Shown: positions 24,221 to 32,777 of the stretch, in pieces | How the letters are laid out: each line of letters opens with the position of its first letter | Numbering within the stretch: position 1 is the first letter of the stretch | From: CAJMGO01 sp900557305 | Lineage (GTDB): Bacteria; Bacillota_I; Bacilli_A; RF39; UBA660 | Reading direction: 5' to 3' | DNA length: 58,335 bases | NCBI GenBank assembly: GCA_905212975.1 | Contig: CAJMGO010000008.1 | Span: forward strand, 1 to 58,335 | Translations under genes and position numbers: made by a program | The notes under the pieces: generated by a model | Databases searched by the model: none | What the model was told of the DNA's origin: nothing | What the model saw: only the letters and a program-made list of their open reading frames with translations

Positions 24221-24634
24221 ATGAAGAAAATAATATTAAGTATAGTTGCTGCTATTTCTTTAATGTTTTGTTTTGGATGTTCATCTAAAAGTGGAAATTT
24301 GAAAGAAATAACTTATAGTGAATTTGCTGATATGATAAAAAATAAAGAATCTTTTGTTATTTATATAGGATCTGCTACATGTAGTCATTGTGCTGATTTC
24401 CAACCTACTTTAAAAAAGGTTATAAAAGATAATGATTTAACTGTATATTATATAGATAGATCAAAATTAACAAATGCCCAATCAGAAGAAGTATCAAAGA
24501 AAGTTGACTTAAAAGGAACACCAACACTTTGTAATATAATAGAAGGACGTGCAGAAACATCTACTAATTTAGTAGGTACTAAAACATATGATGAAACTGT
24601 AGAATATTTTGAAATCGCTGGATATATAGAATAA
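24221..24634 (+). CDS. thioredoxin-like lipoprotein with CSHC
   Basis: The 138-residue product begins with a lipoprotein signal (ILSIVAAISLMFCFGC, Cys as lipid site). A thioredoxin-like fold follows with an active-site pair in SATCSHCADFQPTL (CSHC), and the cis-Pro region reads DLKGTPTLCNI. It should act as an outer-face thiol-disulfide oxidoreductase or as a carrier in such a pathway. The extra Cys in TPTLC next to the cis-Pro is unusual. The start at 24221 has GGAAGGA nine bases upstream. It is 15 bases from the AAA ATPase gene and shares a transcript with it. In B. subtilis the thioredoxin-like resA also lies downstream of rluB, a possible trace of synteny. Confidence 0.85.
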   Translation: MKKIILSIVAAISLMFCFGCSSKSGNLKEITYSEFADMIKNKESFVIYIGSATCSHCADFQPTLKKVIKDNDLTVYYIDRSKLTNAQSEEVSKKVDLKGTPTLCNIIEGRAETSTNLVGTKTYDETVEYFEIAGYIE

Positions 24635-24649
24635 GAATAGGATGATTTT

Positions 24650-25642
24650 ATGGATAATATAGAGGTTTTGGATTTTGGAGAAACTCCTAAATCAGAATTT
24701 AGTGTGTTAGATAATTATGGAGAAGATTTAACTAAAAAGACATATGTCACTAATCCCGCTATAGCACGTGAAAGTGAAATAAAAAAACTAATAATGGTAT
24801 TGTTAACTCCAGATAAATCGGGATTATTAATTGGTAAACCTGGTATAGGTAAAACAGCAATAGTAGAAGGTCTTGCATATCTTATACAAAGAAATGAAGT
24901 ACCAACTGTTTTACAAGGTTATAAAATTGTTAAAATTAATTCAAGTTCACTTGTTGGTAAAATGATGGTAAATGGTAAAGAAGAATTAGTAATAACTCTT
25001 TTGATGAAAGAATTAAAATCATTAAGTAAAATAATATTATTTATAGACGAAGTTCATACATTAATAGGTGGAGCATCAGATGGCCCAATGGATTTAGCTA
25101 ATATTCTTAAAACAGGGCTTGATAGAGGAGATATTAAAGCAATAGGTGCTACAACAACTATTGAATATGAAACTTATATAATAAGAGATAGGGCTTTTTT
25201 AAGACGTTTTGAAAGAGTTGACGTTGTAGAACCAGATGAACCTACTACTGTTAAAATATTAATGGGAAGTATTCCACGTATTGAAAAACAAACAGGAGCT
25301 AAATTTAAATATAATGAATATATGACAGGATTATTAGTTGAATCAATAGTAAGTGCTACATCAGAATTTAAAAGAGTTTATGGACTTTCGGCCGTATATC
25401 CAGATGTTGCTTTTTCAGTATTAAGCGCTGCATTTTCACAAGCTTTATTTAATAATAGAACAGAGGTTACAATAGAAGATGTTTATAATGCTATCAAAAC
25501 TTCAAAAAGATTATATCCTGATAGTATAGTAAAAGAATTAAAATTATTTAGAGATAAATTTGCAACTGAATGTGAAAAAGAAGGAATAGTACTTAAAGAA
25601 GTAACTATTGATGAAGTAAAAGGAGAGGACGATATATATTAG
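24650..25642 (+). CDS. stand-alone AAA+ ATPase like ClpA/B/C first module
   Basis: The 330-residue protein matches only the D1 module of Clp/Hsp100 unfoldases. Walker A GKPGIGKT is at 62-69, Walker B ILFIDEVHTLIG near 129-140, sensor 1 AIGATTTIEYE and an arginine-finger region RAFLRRFERV (~181-190), then the small helical domain. The N-terminal Clp repeat domain, the coiled-coil M domain and the D2 module with its ClpP-binding loop are all absent. The first 30 residues are unrelated. ATP-dependent remodelling of a protein target is expected, without proteolysis. It sits between thioredoxin-like membrane proteins. GATGATTTT is a poor ribosome site, so coupling with the upstream gene is likely. 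Confidence 0.88.
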   Translation: MDNIEVLDFGETPKSEFSVLDNYGEDLTKKTYVTNPAIARESEIKKLIMVLLTPDKSGLLIGKPGIGKTAIVEGLAYLIQRNEVPTVLQGYKIVKINSSSLVGKMMVNGKEELVITLLMKELKSLSKIILFIDEVHTLIGGASDGPMDLANILKTGLDRGDIKAIGATTTIEYETYIIRDRAFLRRFERVDVVEPDEPTTVKILMGSIPRIEKQTGAKFKYNEYMTGLLVESIVSATSEFKRVYGLSAVYPDVAFSVLSAAFSQALFNNRTEVTIEDVYNAIKTSKRLYPDSIVKELKLFRDKFATECEKEGIVLKEVTIDEVKGEDDIY

Positions 25643-25653
25643 TCCTCTTTTTC
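25624..25653 (+). terminator. terminator over stop codon
   Basis: AGAGGAC (25624-25630) pairs with GTCCTCT (25642-25648), followed by TTTTCC. The loop contains the last codons and stop. Confidence 0.85.
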
Positions 25654-25699
25654 CTTGAAAAAATAAAATGATGATGATAAAATAAAATGGGAGGATAAA

Positions 25700-26203
25700 A
25701 TGAGAAAAATAAGTACAAAAAATTATGTTATATATACAATTATTGTTTTAATAACTATTGCAGTTGTAATTTTTTTTAGTAAATGGTATGAAACAAAAAA
25801 AGATGGACAAACTACACATAGAATGAATTCAATTGCAGAAATAAAAGAAACAGATTTAGATAATTATTTAGTAGAAAATCCTAGCATTATTATTTATTTA
25901 AGTAATAGTCATAAAGAAGGTTTAAAAGATTTTGAAAGTGAGTTTAATAAATATATATTAAAAAATAATTTAAATAAAAAAATGGTATATATTGATTTAA
26001 ATGGAGTAAGTGAAAATTTTGATAAGAAATTAAAGAATAAATTAGGAATAGATTCATCATCAAGCTATTTAAATGTAAACTTTAGTGAAGATGAAAATAT
26101 AATAATAATAGATGATTCACAATTAGTTAGCGTATTGTATAATACAAATAAAAATATAAATATGGATGATGTTAAATTATTTTTAAGAGGTAATAGAGAA
26201 TGA
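25700..26203 (+). CDS. membrane-anchored thioredoxin-fold-like protein lacking CxxC
   Basis: The 167-residue product has one N-terminal membrane helix (VIYTIIVLITIAVVIFF) and an outer domain. The strand-helix order (SIIIYLSNSHKEGLKDFESEF, then KMVYIDLNGVS, then a DENIIIIDDSQLVSVL strand) recalls a thioredoxin fold. Where CxxC would be expected it has NSHKEG, so it could not do redox chemistry. Similar membrane-tethered, Cys-less proteins are common in AT-rich Bacilli, and their role is unknown. Its TGA overlaps the trmL start (ATGA), so the two are translationally coupled. Confidence 0.7.
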   Translation: MRKISTKNYVIYTIIVLITIAVVIFFSKWYETKKDGQTTHRMNSIAEIKETDLDNYLVENPSIIIYLSNSHKEGLKDFESEFNKYILKNNLNKKMVYIDLNGVSENFDKKLKNKLGIDSSSSYLNVNFSEDENIIIIDDSQLVSVLYNTNKNINMDDVKLFLRGNRE

Positions 26204-26706
26204 TAAATATAGTATTATATGAACCAGAAATTCCAGGTAATACAGGTAACATTATGAGAACATGTGTCGCTACAAACTCTAAGCTACATTTAATAGAACC
26301 TTTAGGTTTTTCTCTTGATGAGAGCAAAATTAAAAGAAGTGGGGTTAATTATATTCAATATTGTGATTATACAGTTTATCCTAATTTTGAAGATTTTAAA
26401 AGTAAAAATAAAGGTACATATTATTATTTGACTAGATATGGAAAAAAGCCACATACCTCATTTGATTATAGTAATAAAGATGAAAATATATATTTTATTT
26501 TCGGAAAAGAGAGTACTGGGATTCCAAAAGAAATCTTAACTCATGATTTAGATCATTGTATGAGGATGCCAATGACTGATAAGGTAAGAGCACTTAATTT
26601 GTCAAATACAGTTGCTATAATGACTTATGAGGCATTAAGGCAACAGAACTATAATGATCTTTTATTTACGGAACCATTTAAGGGTGAAGATTATTTAGAA
26701 AAATAG
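26200..26706 (+). CDS. trmL: tRNA (cytidine/uridine-34 2'-O)-methyltransferase
   Basis: This SPOUT-class enzyme methylates the wobble ribose of tRNA-Leu species using SAM. Family marks are NIVLYEPEIPGNTGNIMRTC at the N-terminus and the knotted SAM-binding C-terminal half, with YFIFGKESTGIPKEIL near residue 105, CMRMPMTDKVRALNLSNTVA and a final helix ending AIMTYEALRQQ. The 168-residue length is typical of TrmL/YibK/CspR. The start overlaps the preceding gene by four bases. Confidence 0.95.
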   Translation: MINIVLYEPEIPGNTGNIMRTCVATNSKLHLIEPLGFSLDESKIKRSGVNYIQYCDYTVYPNFEDFKSKNKGTYYYLTRYGKKPHTSFDYSNKDENIYFIFGKESTGIPKEILTHDLDHCMRMPMTDKVRALNLSNTVAIMTYEALRQQNYNDLLFTEPFKGEDYLEK

Positions 26707-26707
26707 G

Positions 26708-26736
26708 TTGTAAAATTATTAAAATAATGGTATGAT
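26708..26736 (+). promoter_or_regulatory. sigma-A-type promoter
   Basis: TTGTAA (26708-26713), 17-base spacer and TATGAT (26731-26736) directly after trmL and before the acidic membrane protein gene. Confidence 0.75.
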
Positions 26737-26762
26737 TTTATAAAGAATAAGGAGGGTCCATT

Positions 26763-27665
26763 ATGGAAGATATTCAAACATTCCTAGAGACAAACTATTT
26801 ATGGATTGCTATTATAGCTATAGTTTTACTTGTTACAGTAATTGGTTATATAGCAGATAAAAAAGGGTTAGGAAAGCCAAAAACAAAGAAAGAAAAAAAT
26901 AAAAAAGAAATTGAAGTAAAGCAAGATGTTGTTAAAATACCTGATGTAAACGAGACTATTAATAATTTAAATGAAACATCAGATATTATAAATGATAATT
27001 ACGTTGATGCCGTAGCAAACAATGAAGTAAATGATGCATTTAATAATGCTGATAATAAAGATGAAATTATAGATAACAATATGGAACAAAAAGAAAATAA
27101 TTTAATTTCAAATGAGAAAATTGATTTTAATAATAATGAAATAAATGAAAAATCTTCTCTACCAATAGAAAAAACTTTGAAAGATGATAATGGTATAAAT
27201 GAAAGTAGTATTGATAATAAATCATATATAAAATCACCAGATTTGCAACCATCAAACGATTCTTTAGATGACTCGTTAGATACAAATAGTGATAATTCTA
27301 TAGAACAAAATAATGTTAATAATTCTAATGAAGAAAATAAAATGAATATGGAAGAATTGAATTTTGATGAAGATTTTTCAAATTTAGAAAATGAAAATAA
27401 AAAATCAGATAATGTTGATTCAAACGAAAAGAATGAAGTTAATAGTTCAACAGATGATTTTGATGACTTATTTAAAGAAGAAAGTGTACCAGAAAAAATA
27501 GAAGTTCCTGATGTAGAACCAACTCAAACATTAAATATAGATAACGATTTTAATAAATTATTAGATGATGTAGATGATAATGAAGAAACTATAAATTATG
27601 AATTACCAAAAATTAATTCCATTGATTCATCTGATTTGTCTGATGATGATATTTGGAAATTTTAA
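26763..27665 (+). CDS. single-pass membrane protein with long acidic disordered tail
   Basis: Not recognised. The 300-residue protein has one N-terminal helix (YLWIAIIAIVLLVTVIGYIA), a short basic stretch (KPKTKKEKNKKE), then some 250 residues rich in Asp, Glu, Asn and Ser with no predicted fold. A conserved-looking C-terminus (YELPKINSIDSSDLSDDDIWKF) ends in a short linear motif. The topology is probably inside for the tail, by the positive-inside rule. Such a layout suits a scaffold or interaction partner in cell division or envelope work, but no partner is evident. Strong AGGAGGG ribosome site. Confidence 0.75.
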   Translation: MEDIQTFLETNYLWIAIIAIVLLVTVIGYIADKKGLGKPKTKKEKNKKEIEVKQDVVKIPDVNETINNLNETSDIINDNYVDAVANNEVNDAFNNADNKDEIIDNNMEQKENNLISNEKIDFNNNEINEKSSLPIEKTLKDDNGINESSIDNKSYIKSPDLQPSNDSLDDSLDTNSDNSIEQNNVNNSNEENKMNMEELNFDEDFSNLENENKKSDNVDSNEKNEVNSSTDDFDDLFKEESVPEKIEVPDVEPTQTLNIDNDFNKLLDDVDDNEETINYELPKINSIDSSDLSDDDIWKF

Positions 27666-27695
27666 AAAGGAGTGTTTATCTCTCTTTTTTTCTTT
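27664..27695 (+). terminator. intrinsic terminator
   Basis: AAAAAGGAG pairs with CTCTTTTTT (one G-T pair) around a loop, followed by TTTCTTT; it starts at the stop codon. Confidence 0.65.
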
Positions 27696-27742
27696 AATTT
27701 AAATTTATTTTGTATTATAATTAATAATAGAATGGAGGATAT

Positions 27743-28327
27743 ATGGAAACAATTTCTAATTATGTTGTTAGCTTTCTAAATTACTATGTTGCTAATGTAA
27801 ATATTGTTTCAAGTTTTTTTCTTGGAATATTTATAATAATACTAGAATCAATTCTTCCAATGCTTCCTCTAGGTTTATTTGTAGCATTTAATGTTTTGAT
27901 ATTTGGAAATGTACTTGGATTTTTTATGTCTTGGGGAGCAACTTTAATTGGTTGTAGTTTAAGTTTCTTTATATTTAGAAAGATAAGAAAAAAAATAGAT
28001 AATTATATAGAAAGAAAACCAAAATTTAAAAGTGTAATGGAAAATATAAATAAAATTTCGTTTTCTAATTTAGTAATTATTATGGCTTTTCCATTTACAC
28101 CAGCGTTTTCAATTAATATTGGTGCGGGTCTTTCAAATATTCCTTATAAGAAATTTATTATGGCGGCATCAATAGCTAAGGTATCTATAGTATATTTTTG
28201 GGGATATATAGGTTCTACATTTATAGAAAGTATGACAGATCCTGGAGTATTAATAAAACTAGGTATAATATTTTTAATAGCGTTTTTACTTTCTAAATTT
28301 GTAACAAAAAAATTTAAAATAGATTAA
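27743..28327 (+). CDS. VTT/TVP38-TMEM64-type membrane protein
   Basis: The 194-residue integral membrane protein belongs to the VTT (DedA-like) superfamily. The re-entrant helix region reads ESILPMLPLGLFVAFNVLIFG. The characteristic FPFTPAFSINIGAGLSNIPYKKF follows around residue 110, with the conserved prolines and glycines of TVP38/TMEM64 proteins. About five membrane segments are predicted. Relatives act in lipid scrambling or flipping of carriers such as undecaprenyl phosphate; which substrate this one moves is unknown. An AATGGAGG site precedes the start. Confidence 0.85.
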   Translation: METISNYVVSFLNYYVANVNIVSSFFLGIFIIILESILPMLPLGLFVAFNVLIFGNVLGFFMSWGATLIGCSLSFFIFRKIRKKIDNYIERKPKFKSVMENINKISFSNLVIIMAFPFTPAFSINIGAGLSNIPYKKFIMAASIAKVSIVYFWGYIGSTFIESMTDPGVLIKLGIIFLIAFLLSKFVTKKFKID

Positions 28328-28338
28328 GGAGTTGTAGT

Positions 28339-29427
28339 ATGGAATATGTTATATTAGGATTACTTATTGTTGTTATAATACTAGTTATATGTTTACTTTT
28401 TAAGAAAAATAATAATAACGATACAATTGAAAGAATGGGAAAATTAGAAACTACAGTAGTAAGAGAACTTGGAGATTACAGTATAAATATAAATAAATCA
28501 CTTAATCAAGAATTTACTGATTTAAATGAAAGATTAGATAATAGAATAAGACTATTAAATGATAAAGTAAATTCGAGACTTGATGAAAATTTTGAGAAAA
28601 CAAATAAAACATTTACATCAGTACTAGAAAGATTATCTAAAATAGATGAAGCTCAAAAGAAAATAGATGGATTATCTAATGATATTGTATCTTTACAAGG
28701 AATTTTAACTGATAAAAAAACAAGAGGTATATTTGGTGAGGTTAATCTTCATCAAATATTAAGTAGTGTATTTGGTGAAAATAATAAGGTATACAAAATG
28801 CAATACCCTCTTGAAAATGGAACGATAGTAGATTGTATGTTATTTACTCCAGAACCACTTGGTATGATTGGAATAGATAGTAAATTTCCACTTGAAAATT
28901 ATAGACAGATGGTTGATAAAAATAATTCAAAAGAAATGAGAAGTCAAGCTGAAAAGCTATTTAAAGCTGACATGAAGAAACATATTGATGCTATATCAAG
29001 TAAATACATAATACCAGGTGTTACAACCGATCAAGCAATATTATTTTTACCTGCAGAAGCAATTTTTGCTGAAGTAAATGCGTATCATTCAGATATAATT
29101 GAATATGCTTATAAAAAAAGGGTTTGGATAACAAGCCCAACCACTTTGATAAGTACACTTACAACAATACAAGTTATGATTAAAAATCTTGAAAGAGATA
29201 AGTATGCATCTATTATTCATCAAGAGTTAAAATTATTAGATGAAGAATTTAAAAGATATAAAGATAGATGGGATAAATTATCACGAAGTATTGATACAGT
29301 AAGTAAAGATGTTAAGGAAATACATACAACTACTGAAAAAATAACTAAACGTTTTAATTCTATTAATCAAGTTGAAATGAGTGATAATGATGAAAATACT
29401 AAAGTTATTGAACACGATTTTAATTAG
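28339..29427 (+). CDS. rmuC: RmuC-family protein (predicted nuclease)
   Basis: The 362-residue protein has one N-terminal membrane helix (VILGLLIVVIILVICLLF), a coiled coil from about residue 35 to 120, and the RmuC domain. Diagnostic phrases are TRGIFGEVNLHQIL, NGTIVDCMLF, LGMIGIDSKFPLENYRQMV with the Asp and Lys of a PD-(D/E)XK-like core, and LFLPAEAIFAEVNAY. RmuC limits inversions between short inverted repeats in E. coli; the biochemical activity is predicted only. Normal length. Its end overlaps the next gene. Confidence 0.94.
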   Translation: MEYVILGLLIVVIILVICLLFKKNNNNDTIERMGKLETTVVRELGDYSININKSLNQEFTDLNERLDNRIRLLNDKVNSRLDENFEKTNKTFTSVLERLSKIDEAQKKIDGLSNDIVSLQGILTDKKTRGIFGEVNLHQILSSVFGENNKVYKMQYPLENGTIVDCMLFTPEPLGMIGIDSKFPLENYRQMVDKNNSKEMRSQAEKLFKADMKKHIDAISSKYIIPGVTTDQAILFLPAEAIFAEVNAYHSDIIEYAYKKRVWITSPTTLISTLTTIQVMIKNLERDKYASIIHQELKLLDEEFKRYKDRWDKLSRSIDTVSKDVKEIHTTTEKITKRFNSINQVEMSDNDENTKVIEHDFN

Positions 29428-29998
29428 TGTAGTAATAACTATATCTGTTTATTTATCTGTATTTGATATTATAAATAATAATATATATGAAATATTGATA
29501 AAGTTATTTGTTATCCCTGTAATACTTCTTCCTAAGATATTAAGAAAGAATGGATTTAAGATATATTTAAGTGAAGAAATAATTTATACATTATTTATAT
29601 TTGTATCATATTTTTTAGGATCAATTATAGATTTATATAATAAAATATATTTCTATGATACATTAATGCATTTCTTATCTGGTGTTTTAACATCTATTTT
29701 AGCGCTTGATATTTTAAAAAGAGCAAATGTTATAGATAAAAATAAAATCTACATAAATGTACTTTTTGTATTTGGAATAACTTTTATGGTAGCAGGATTA
29801 TGGGAAATATTTGAATTTACAACAGATAATATTTTTGGCAAAGATGCTCAAAAAGTATTAACAACAGGTGTTAGTGATACAATGAAAGATATTATTTCAG
29901 CATTTTTAGGGTCATTAATAATAGTAGTTTCCTATATATATGAAAAAGTAAATAATATGAAACTATTTGTAATAAATTTTATAAAAAGTATAGGGTGA
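29390..29998 (+). CDS. multi-pass membrane protein, YjdF/DUF2238-like
   Basis: The ~203-residue product has six hydrophobic segments. The conserved part of the YjdF/DUF2238 family is visible as YDTLMHFLSGVLTSILALD, GLWEIFEFTTDN and GVSDTMKDIISAFLGSL. Function is unknown. Three ATG codons cluster at 29381-29390 without a clear ribosome binding site, and all lie inside rmuC, so re-initiation by ribosomes ending rmuC is likely. I chose the last one because it puts the signal-like first helix at the N-terminus. Five bases separate it from the next gene. Confidence 0.8.
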   Translation: MKILKLLNTILISVVITISVYLSVFDIINNNIYEILIKLFVIPVILLPKILRKNGFKIYLSEEIIYTLFIFVSYFLGSIIDLYNKIYFYDTLMHFLSGVLTSILALDILKRANVIDKNKIYINVLFVFGITFMVAGLWEIFEFTTDNIFGKDAQKVLTTGVSDTMKDIISAFLGSLIIVVSYIYEKVNNMKLFVINFIKSIG

Positions 29999-30002
29999 TT
30001 AT

Positions 30003-30317
30003 ATGAACAAAGAAGAAATGATAAGACTTAGATGGAGAGCTATAACAGGAAATTTAACTGAAGAAGATTTAAATAAGCTAAATGCACTAAATATAAAAAC
30101 AACATCTTTAGAAAATACACAAGAAATAAAATTAAATGATAATAATGCTTCAACAAGTAATTCTGCTTCAAAACAATTAGTGAAATCTAATGGTAAAAGC
30201 TTATTAGAAAAAGATAATAATAATAATTATGGTATGTCAAATGTCATCTTTTTAGCTACTATATCATTTGTAGTCGAGATAAGTTTTTTACTTATATCAA
30301 TGTTTTTATTTAAATAA
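30003..30317 (+). CDS. small tail-anchored protein, 104 aa
   Basis: Not recognised. The first ~30 residues form a helix (EEMIRLRWRAITGNLTEEDLNKLNAL), the middle is Asn/Ser-rich and probably disordered, and the C-terminus is one hydrophobic helix (VIFLATISFVVEISFLLISM). It would sit with the N-terminus inside. AGGGTGAT is the ribosome site. It ends before a strong terminator, closing the rmuC unit. Confidence 0.7.
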   Translation: MNKEEMIRLRWRAITGNLTEEDLNKLNALNIKTTSLENTQEIKLNDNNASTSNSASKQLVKSNGKSLLEKDNNNNYGMSNVIFLATISFVVEISFLLISMFLFK

Positions 30318-30320
30318 AAT

Positions 30321-30350
30321 AAAGTCTAAAAAATATAGACTTTTTATTTT
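30321..30350 (+). terminator. intrinsic terminator before lon
   Basis: AAAGTCTA-aaaaata-TAGACTTT followed by TTATTTTTTT. Confidence 0.9.
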
Positions 30351-30354
30351 TTTA

Positions 30355-30363
30355 TGCTATAAT
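30355..30363 (+). promoter_or_regulatory. extended -10 promoter of lon
   Basis: TGC-TATAAT (30355-30363) is an extended -10 element 27 bases before the lon start. The -35 region would fall in the upstream terminator stem (TAGACT). No CIRCE or CtsR-like operator is evident. Confidence 0.65.
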
Positions 30364-30389
30364 AAATGACATGTTTTGGAGGTGTACAC

Positions 30390-32723
30390 ATGCTTAAGAT
30401 GAATTTACCTGTTATAGTACTTAGTAATCTTGTATTACTTCCAAATAATGATTTAAAGTTAGAATTTGAAGATGAATTAAGTAAAAGTATAATTGATAGT
30501 GCTGAATTATTTAATGATGGTAATTTACTTGTAGTAAGTAAAAAAAATCCATTAGAAGAAACTATAAATGTAGAAGAACTTCCAAAATATGGAGTAATTG
30601 CCAAAATAACGCATAGAATAGAACTTCCAAATAATAATACAAGAGTTATAATAACAGGTATTGCTAGAGCATATGTATATGAATATTTAGATGGTACACA
30701 TCAAGGAAATATAATAGAATCTATAATATCCAAAGTACCACATACAAATATAGAAAAAAAGCAAGAAGAAATTTTAATAAATAAATTAATTAAAGAAATA
30801 AACATTTATATAAATGAATTACCATATGTAAGTAATAGTATATTAAGTCAAATAAAAGATATTAAATCCTTAGATAAAATTACTGATATTGTCGCACCAT
30901 ATATAGAATCTGATAATTCAAAACTAATAAAATTTTTAAATACAGTTAATTCTATTGAAAGATTAGAACTAATTATAAATAAAATAAATGAAGAATTAGA
31001 AAATTTTAAAATAGAAAAAGAACTTGAAAGTAAAGTAAAAAGAAATTTTGATGAAAGTCAAAGAGAATTCTTATTAAGAGAAAAATTAAAAGTTATTAAG
31101 CAAGAACTTGGAGATATATCAATAAAAGAAGATTCAAATGATGAATTAAAAGAAAAAATAGAAAAATTAGATGCTCCAACAAAAATTAAAAATAGACTTG
31201 AAACAGAATTAAGAAGATATGAAAGTCTGTCAAATACATCTCCTGAGGTAAATGTAGTTAGAAATTATATAGATTGGCTTTTAGAACTACCTTGGAAAGA
31301 AGAGACTATAGATAATGATGATTTAGATGATGTAAAAGAAAAATTAGATAAATCACACGATGGATTGGAAAAAGTAAAAAGAAGAATTATAGAATATTTA
31401 GCAGTTAAACAAATGACTAATAGTCTAAGATCTCCAATAATATGTTTAGTAGGACCTCCTGGTGTAGGTAAAACATCTTTAGCGTTTTCTATAGCTGCTT
31501 CTATGGGAAGAAAATTTGTTAAAATATCAGTTGGTGGAGTAAATGATGAAGCAGAAATAATAGGACATAGACGTGCATATTTAGGTTCATCACCTGGTAG
31601 AATTATTCAAGCTATGAAAAAAGCAGGTTCAATTAATCCTGTATTCTTAATAGATGAAATAGATAAAATGACAAAAGATTATAAAGGCGATCCAGCAAGC
31701 GTTTTACTAGAAATATTAGATCCAGAACAAAATAAATTCTTTAGCGATAATTATATAGAAGAAGAATATGATTTGTCAAAAGTAATGTTTATAACTACAG
31801 CAAACTATATAGAGAATATACCTGAGGCATTGAGGGATAGACTTGAAATAGTTGAACTTTCTGGATATACAGAGTATGAAAAATTGAGTATAGCAAGAAC
31901 ACATCTTATACCTAAAATAGCGCAAGAACATGGAATAAATAAAGATGGTCTTGTATTTAAGGATGAAGCTATTTTTAAAATAATTAGAAGTTATACAAAA
32001 GAAAGTGGAGTAAGAGAATTGGAACGTCAAATTGCTTCTATAGTAAGAAAAATAATGACTAATATGGTAATGAAAAGAAATATAGTAAATAAATATATAA
32101 TTGATGAAAAAAAAGTAAAACAATATCTAGGAGAAGAAAAATATTTTTTTAATAAAAAAAGAGAAAATGATCTTATTGGCATTGTTAATGGTCTTTCTTA
32201 TACATATTATGGTGGTGATGTATTACCAATAGAAGTAACTTATTTTAAAGGATCTGGTAATTTAATATTAACTGGAAACTTAGGAGAAGTAATGAAAGAA
32301 AGTGCTCAAATTTCTTTAGATTATATAAAATCTAATTATAAAAGATTTGGTATTGATTATGATATCTTAATAAATAATGATATACATATACATGTACCAG
32401 AAGGCGCAATTAAAAAAGAAGGCCCAAGTGCTGGTATAGCGCTTACTACTGCTCTTATAAGTGCATTTACAAATAAACGTATAAGTAGAGATATAGCTAT
32501 GACAGGAGAAATAACACTAAGGGGTAATGTACTTCCAATAGGTGGTTTAAAAGAAAAAATAATAGGTGCTCACAGATCAGGTATAAAACAAATTATAATA
32601 CCGGAAGATAATAAAAAAGACTTAGAAGAAATACCTATTAAAGTAAAAGAAGATATAAAAATAATTACAGTAAGAAATTATGAACAAGTATATAATATTT
32701 TAAATATAAAAGAAAAAAAGTAA
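30390..32723 (+). CDS. lon: ATP-dependent protease LonA
   Basis: This hexameric cytosolic protease degrades misfolded and regulatory proteins. With the start at ATG 30390, behind GGAGGTG, it has 777 residues, the family norm. The N-terminal substrate domain begins MNLPVIVLSNLVLLPN, followed by a helical bundle. The AAA+ module has Walker A GPPGVGKT (~354-361), Walker B VFLIDEIDKM and GHRRAYLGSSPGRI. The protease domain has the catalytic dyad Ser680 (KEGPSAGIAL) and Lys721 (GGLKEKIIGA). An upstream ATG in the same frame at 30366 is inside the promoter and is rejected. In B. subtilis lon lies near spore morphogenesis genes, as here. Confidence 0.97.
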   Translation: MLKMNLPVIVLSNLVLLPNNDLKLEFEDELSKSIIDSAELFNDGNLLVVSKKNPLEETINVEELPKYGVIAKITHRIELPNNNTRVIITGIARAYVYEYLDGTHQGNIIESIISKVPHTNIEKKQEEILINKLIKEINIYINELPYVSNSILSQIKDIKSLDKITDIVAPYIESDNSKLIKFLNTVNSIERLELIINKINEELENFKIEKELESKVKRNFDESQREFLLREKLKVIKQELGDISIKEDSNDELKEKIEKLDAPTKIKNRLETELRRYESLSNTSPEVNVVRNYIDWLLELPWKEETIDNDDLDDVKEKLDKSHDGLEKVKRRIIEYLAVKQMTNSLRSPIICLVGPPGVGKTSLAFSIAASMGRKFVKISVGGVNDEAEIIGHRRAYLGSSPGRIIQAMKKAGSINPVFLIDEIDKMTKDYKGDPASVLLEILDPEQNKFFSDNYIEEEYDLSKVMFITTANYIENIPEALRDRLEIVELSGYTEYEKLSIARTHLIPKIAQEHGINKDGLVFKDEAIFKIIRSYTKESGVRELERQIASIVRKIMTNMVMKRNIVNKYIIDEKKVKQYLGEEKYFFNKKRENDLIGIVNGLSYTYYGGDVLPIEVTYFKGSGNLILTGNLGEVMKESAQISLDYIKSNYKRFGIDYDILINNDIHIHVPEGAIKKEGPSAGIALTTALISAFTNKRISRDIAMTGEITLRGNVLPIGGLKEKIIGAHRSGIKQIIIPEDNKKDLEEIPIKVKEDIKIITVRNYEQVYNILNIKEKK

Positions 32724-32740
32724 TAAATATTACTTTTTTT
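32713..32740 (+). terminator. terminator over lon stop codon
   Basis: AAAAAAAGTAA-taaata-TTACTTTTTTT, a perfect 11-pair stem whose 5' arm contains the last Lys codons. Confidence 0.85.
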
Positions 32741-32777
32741 TAATATATTTTAATGAACATAAAAGGAGGTTTAAAAT

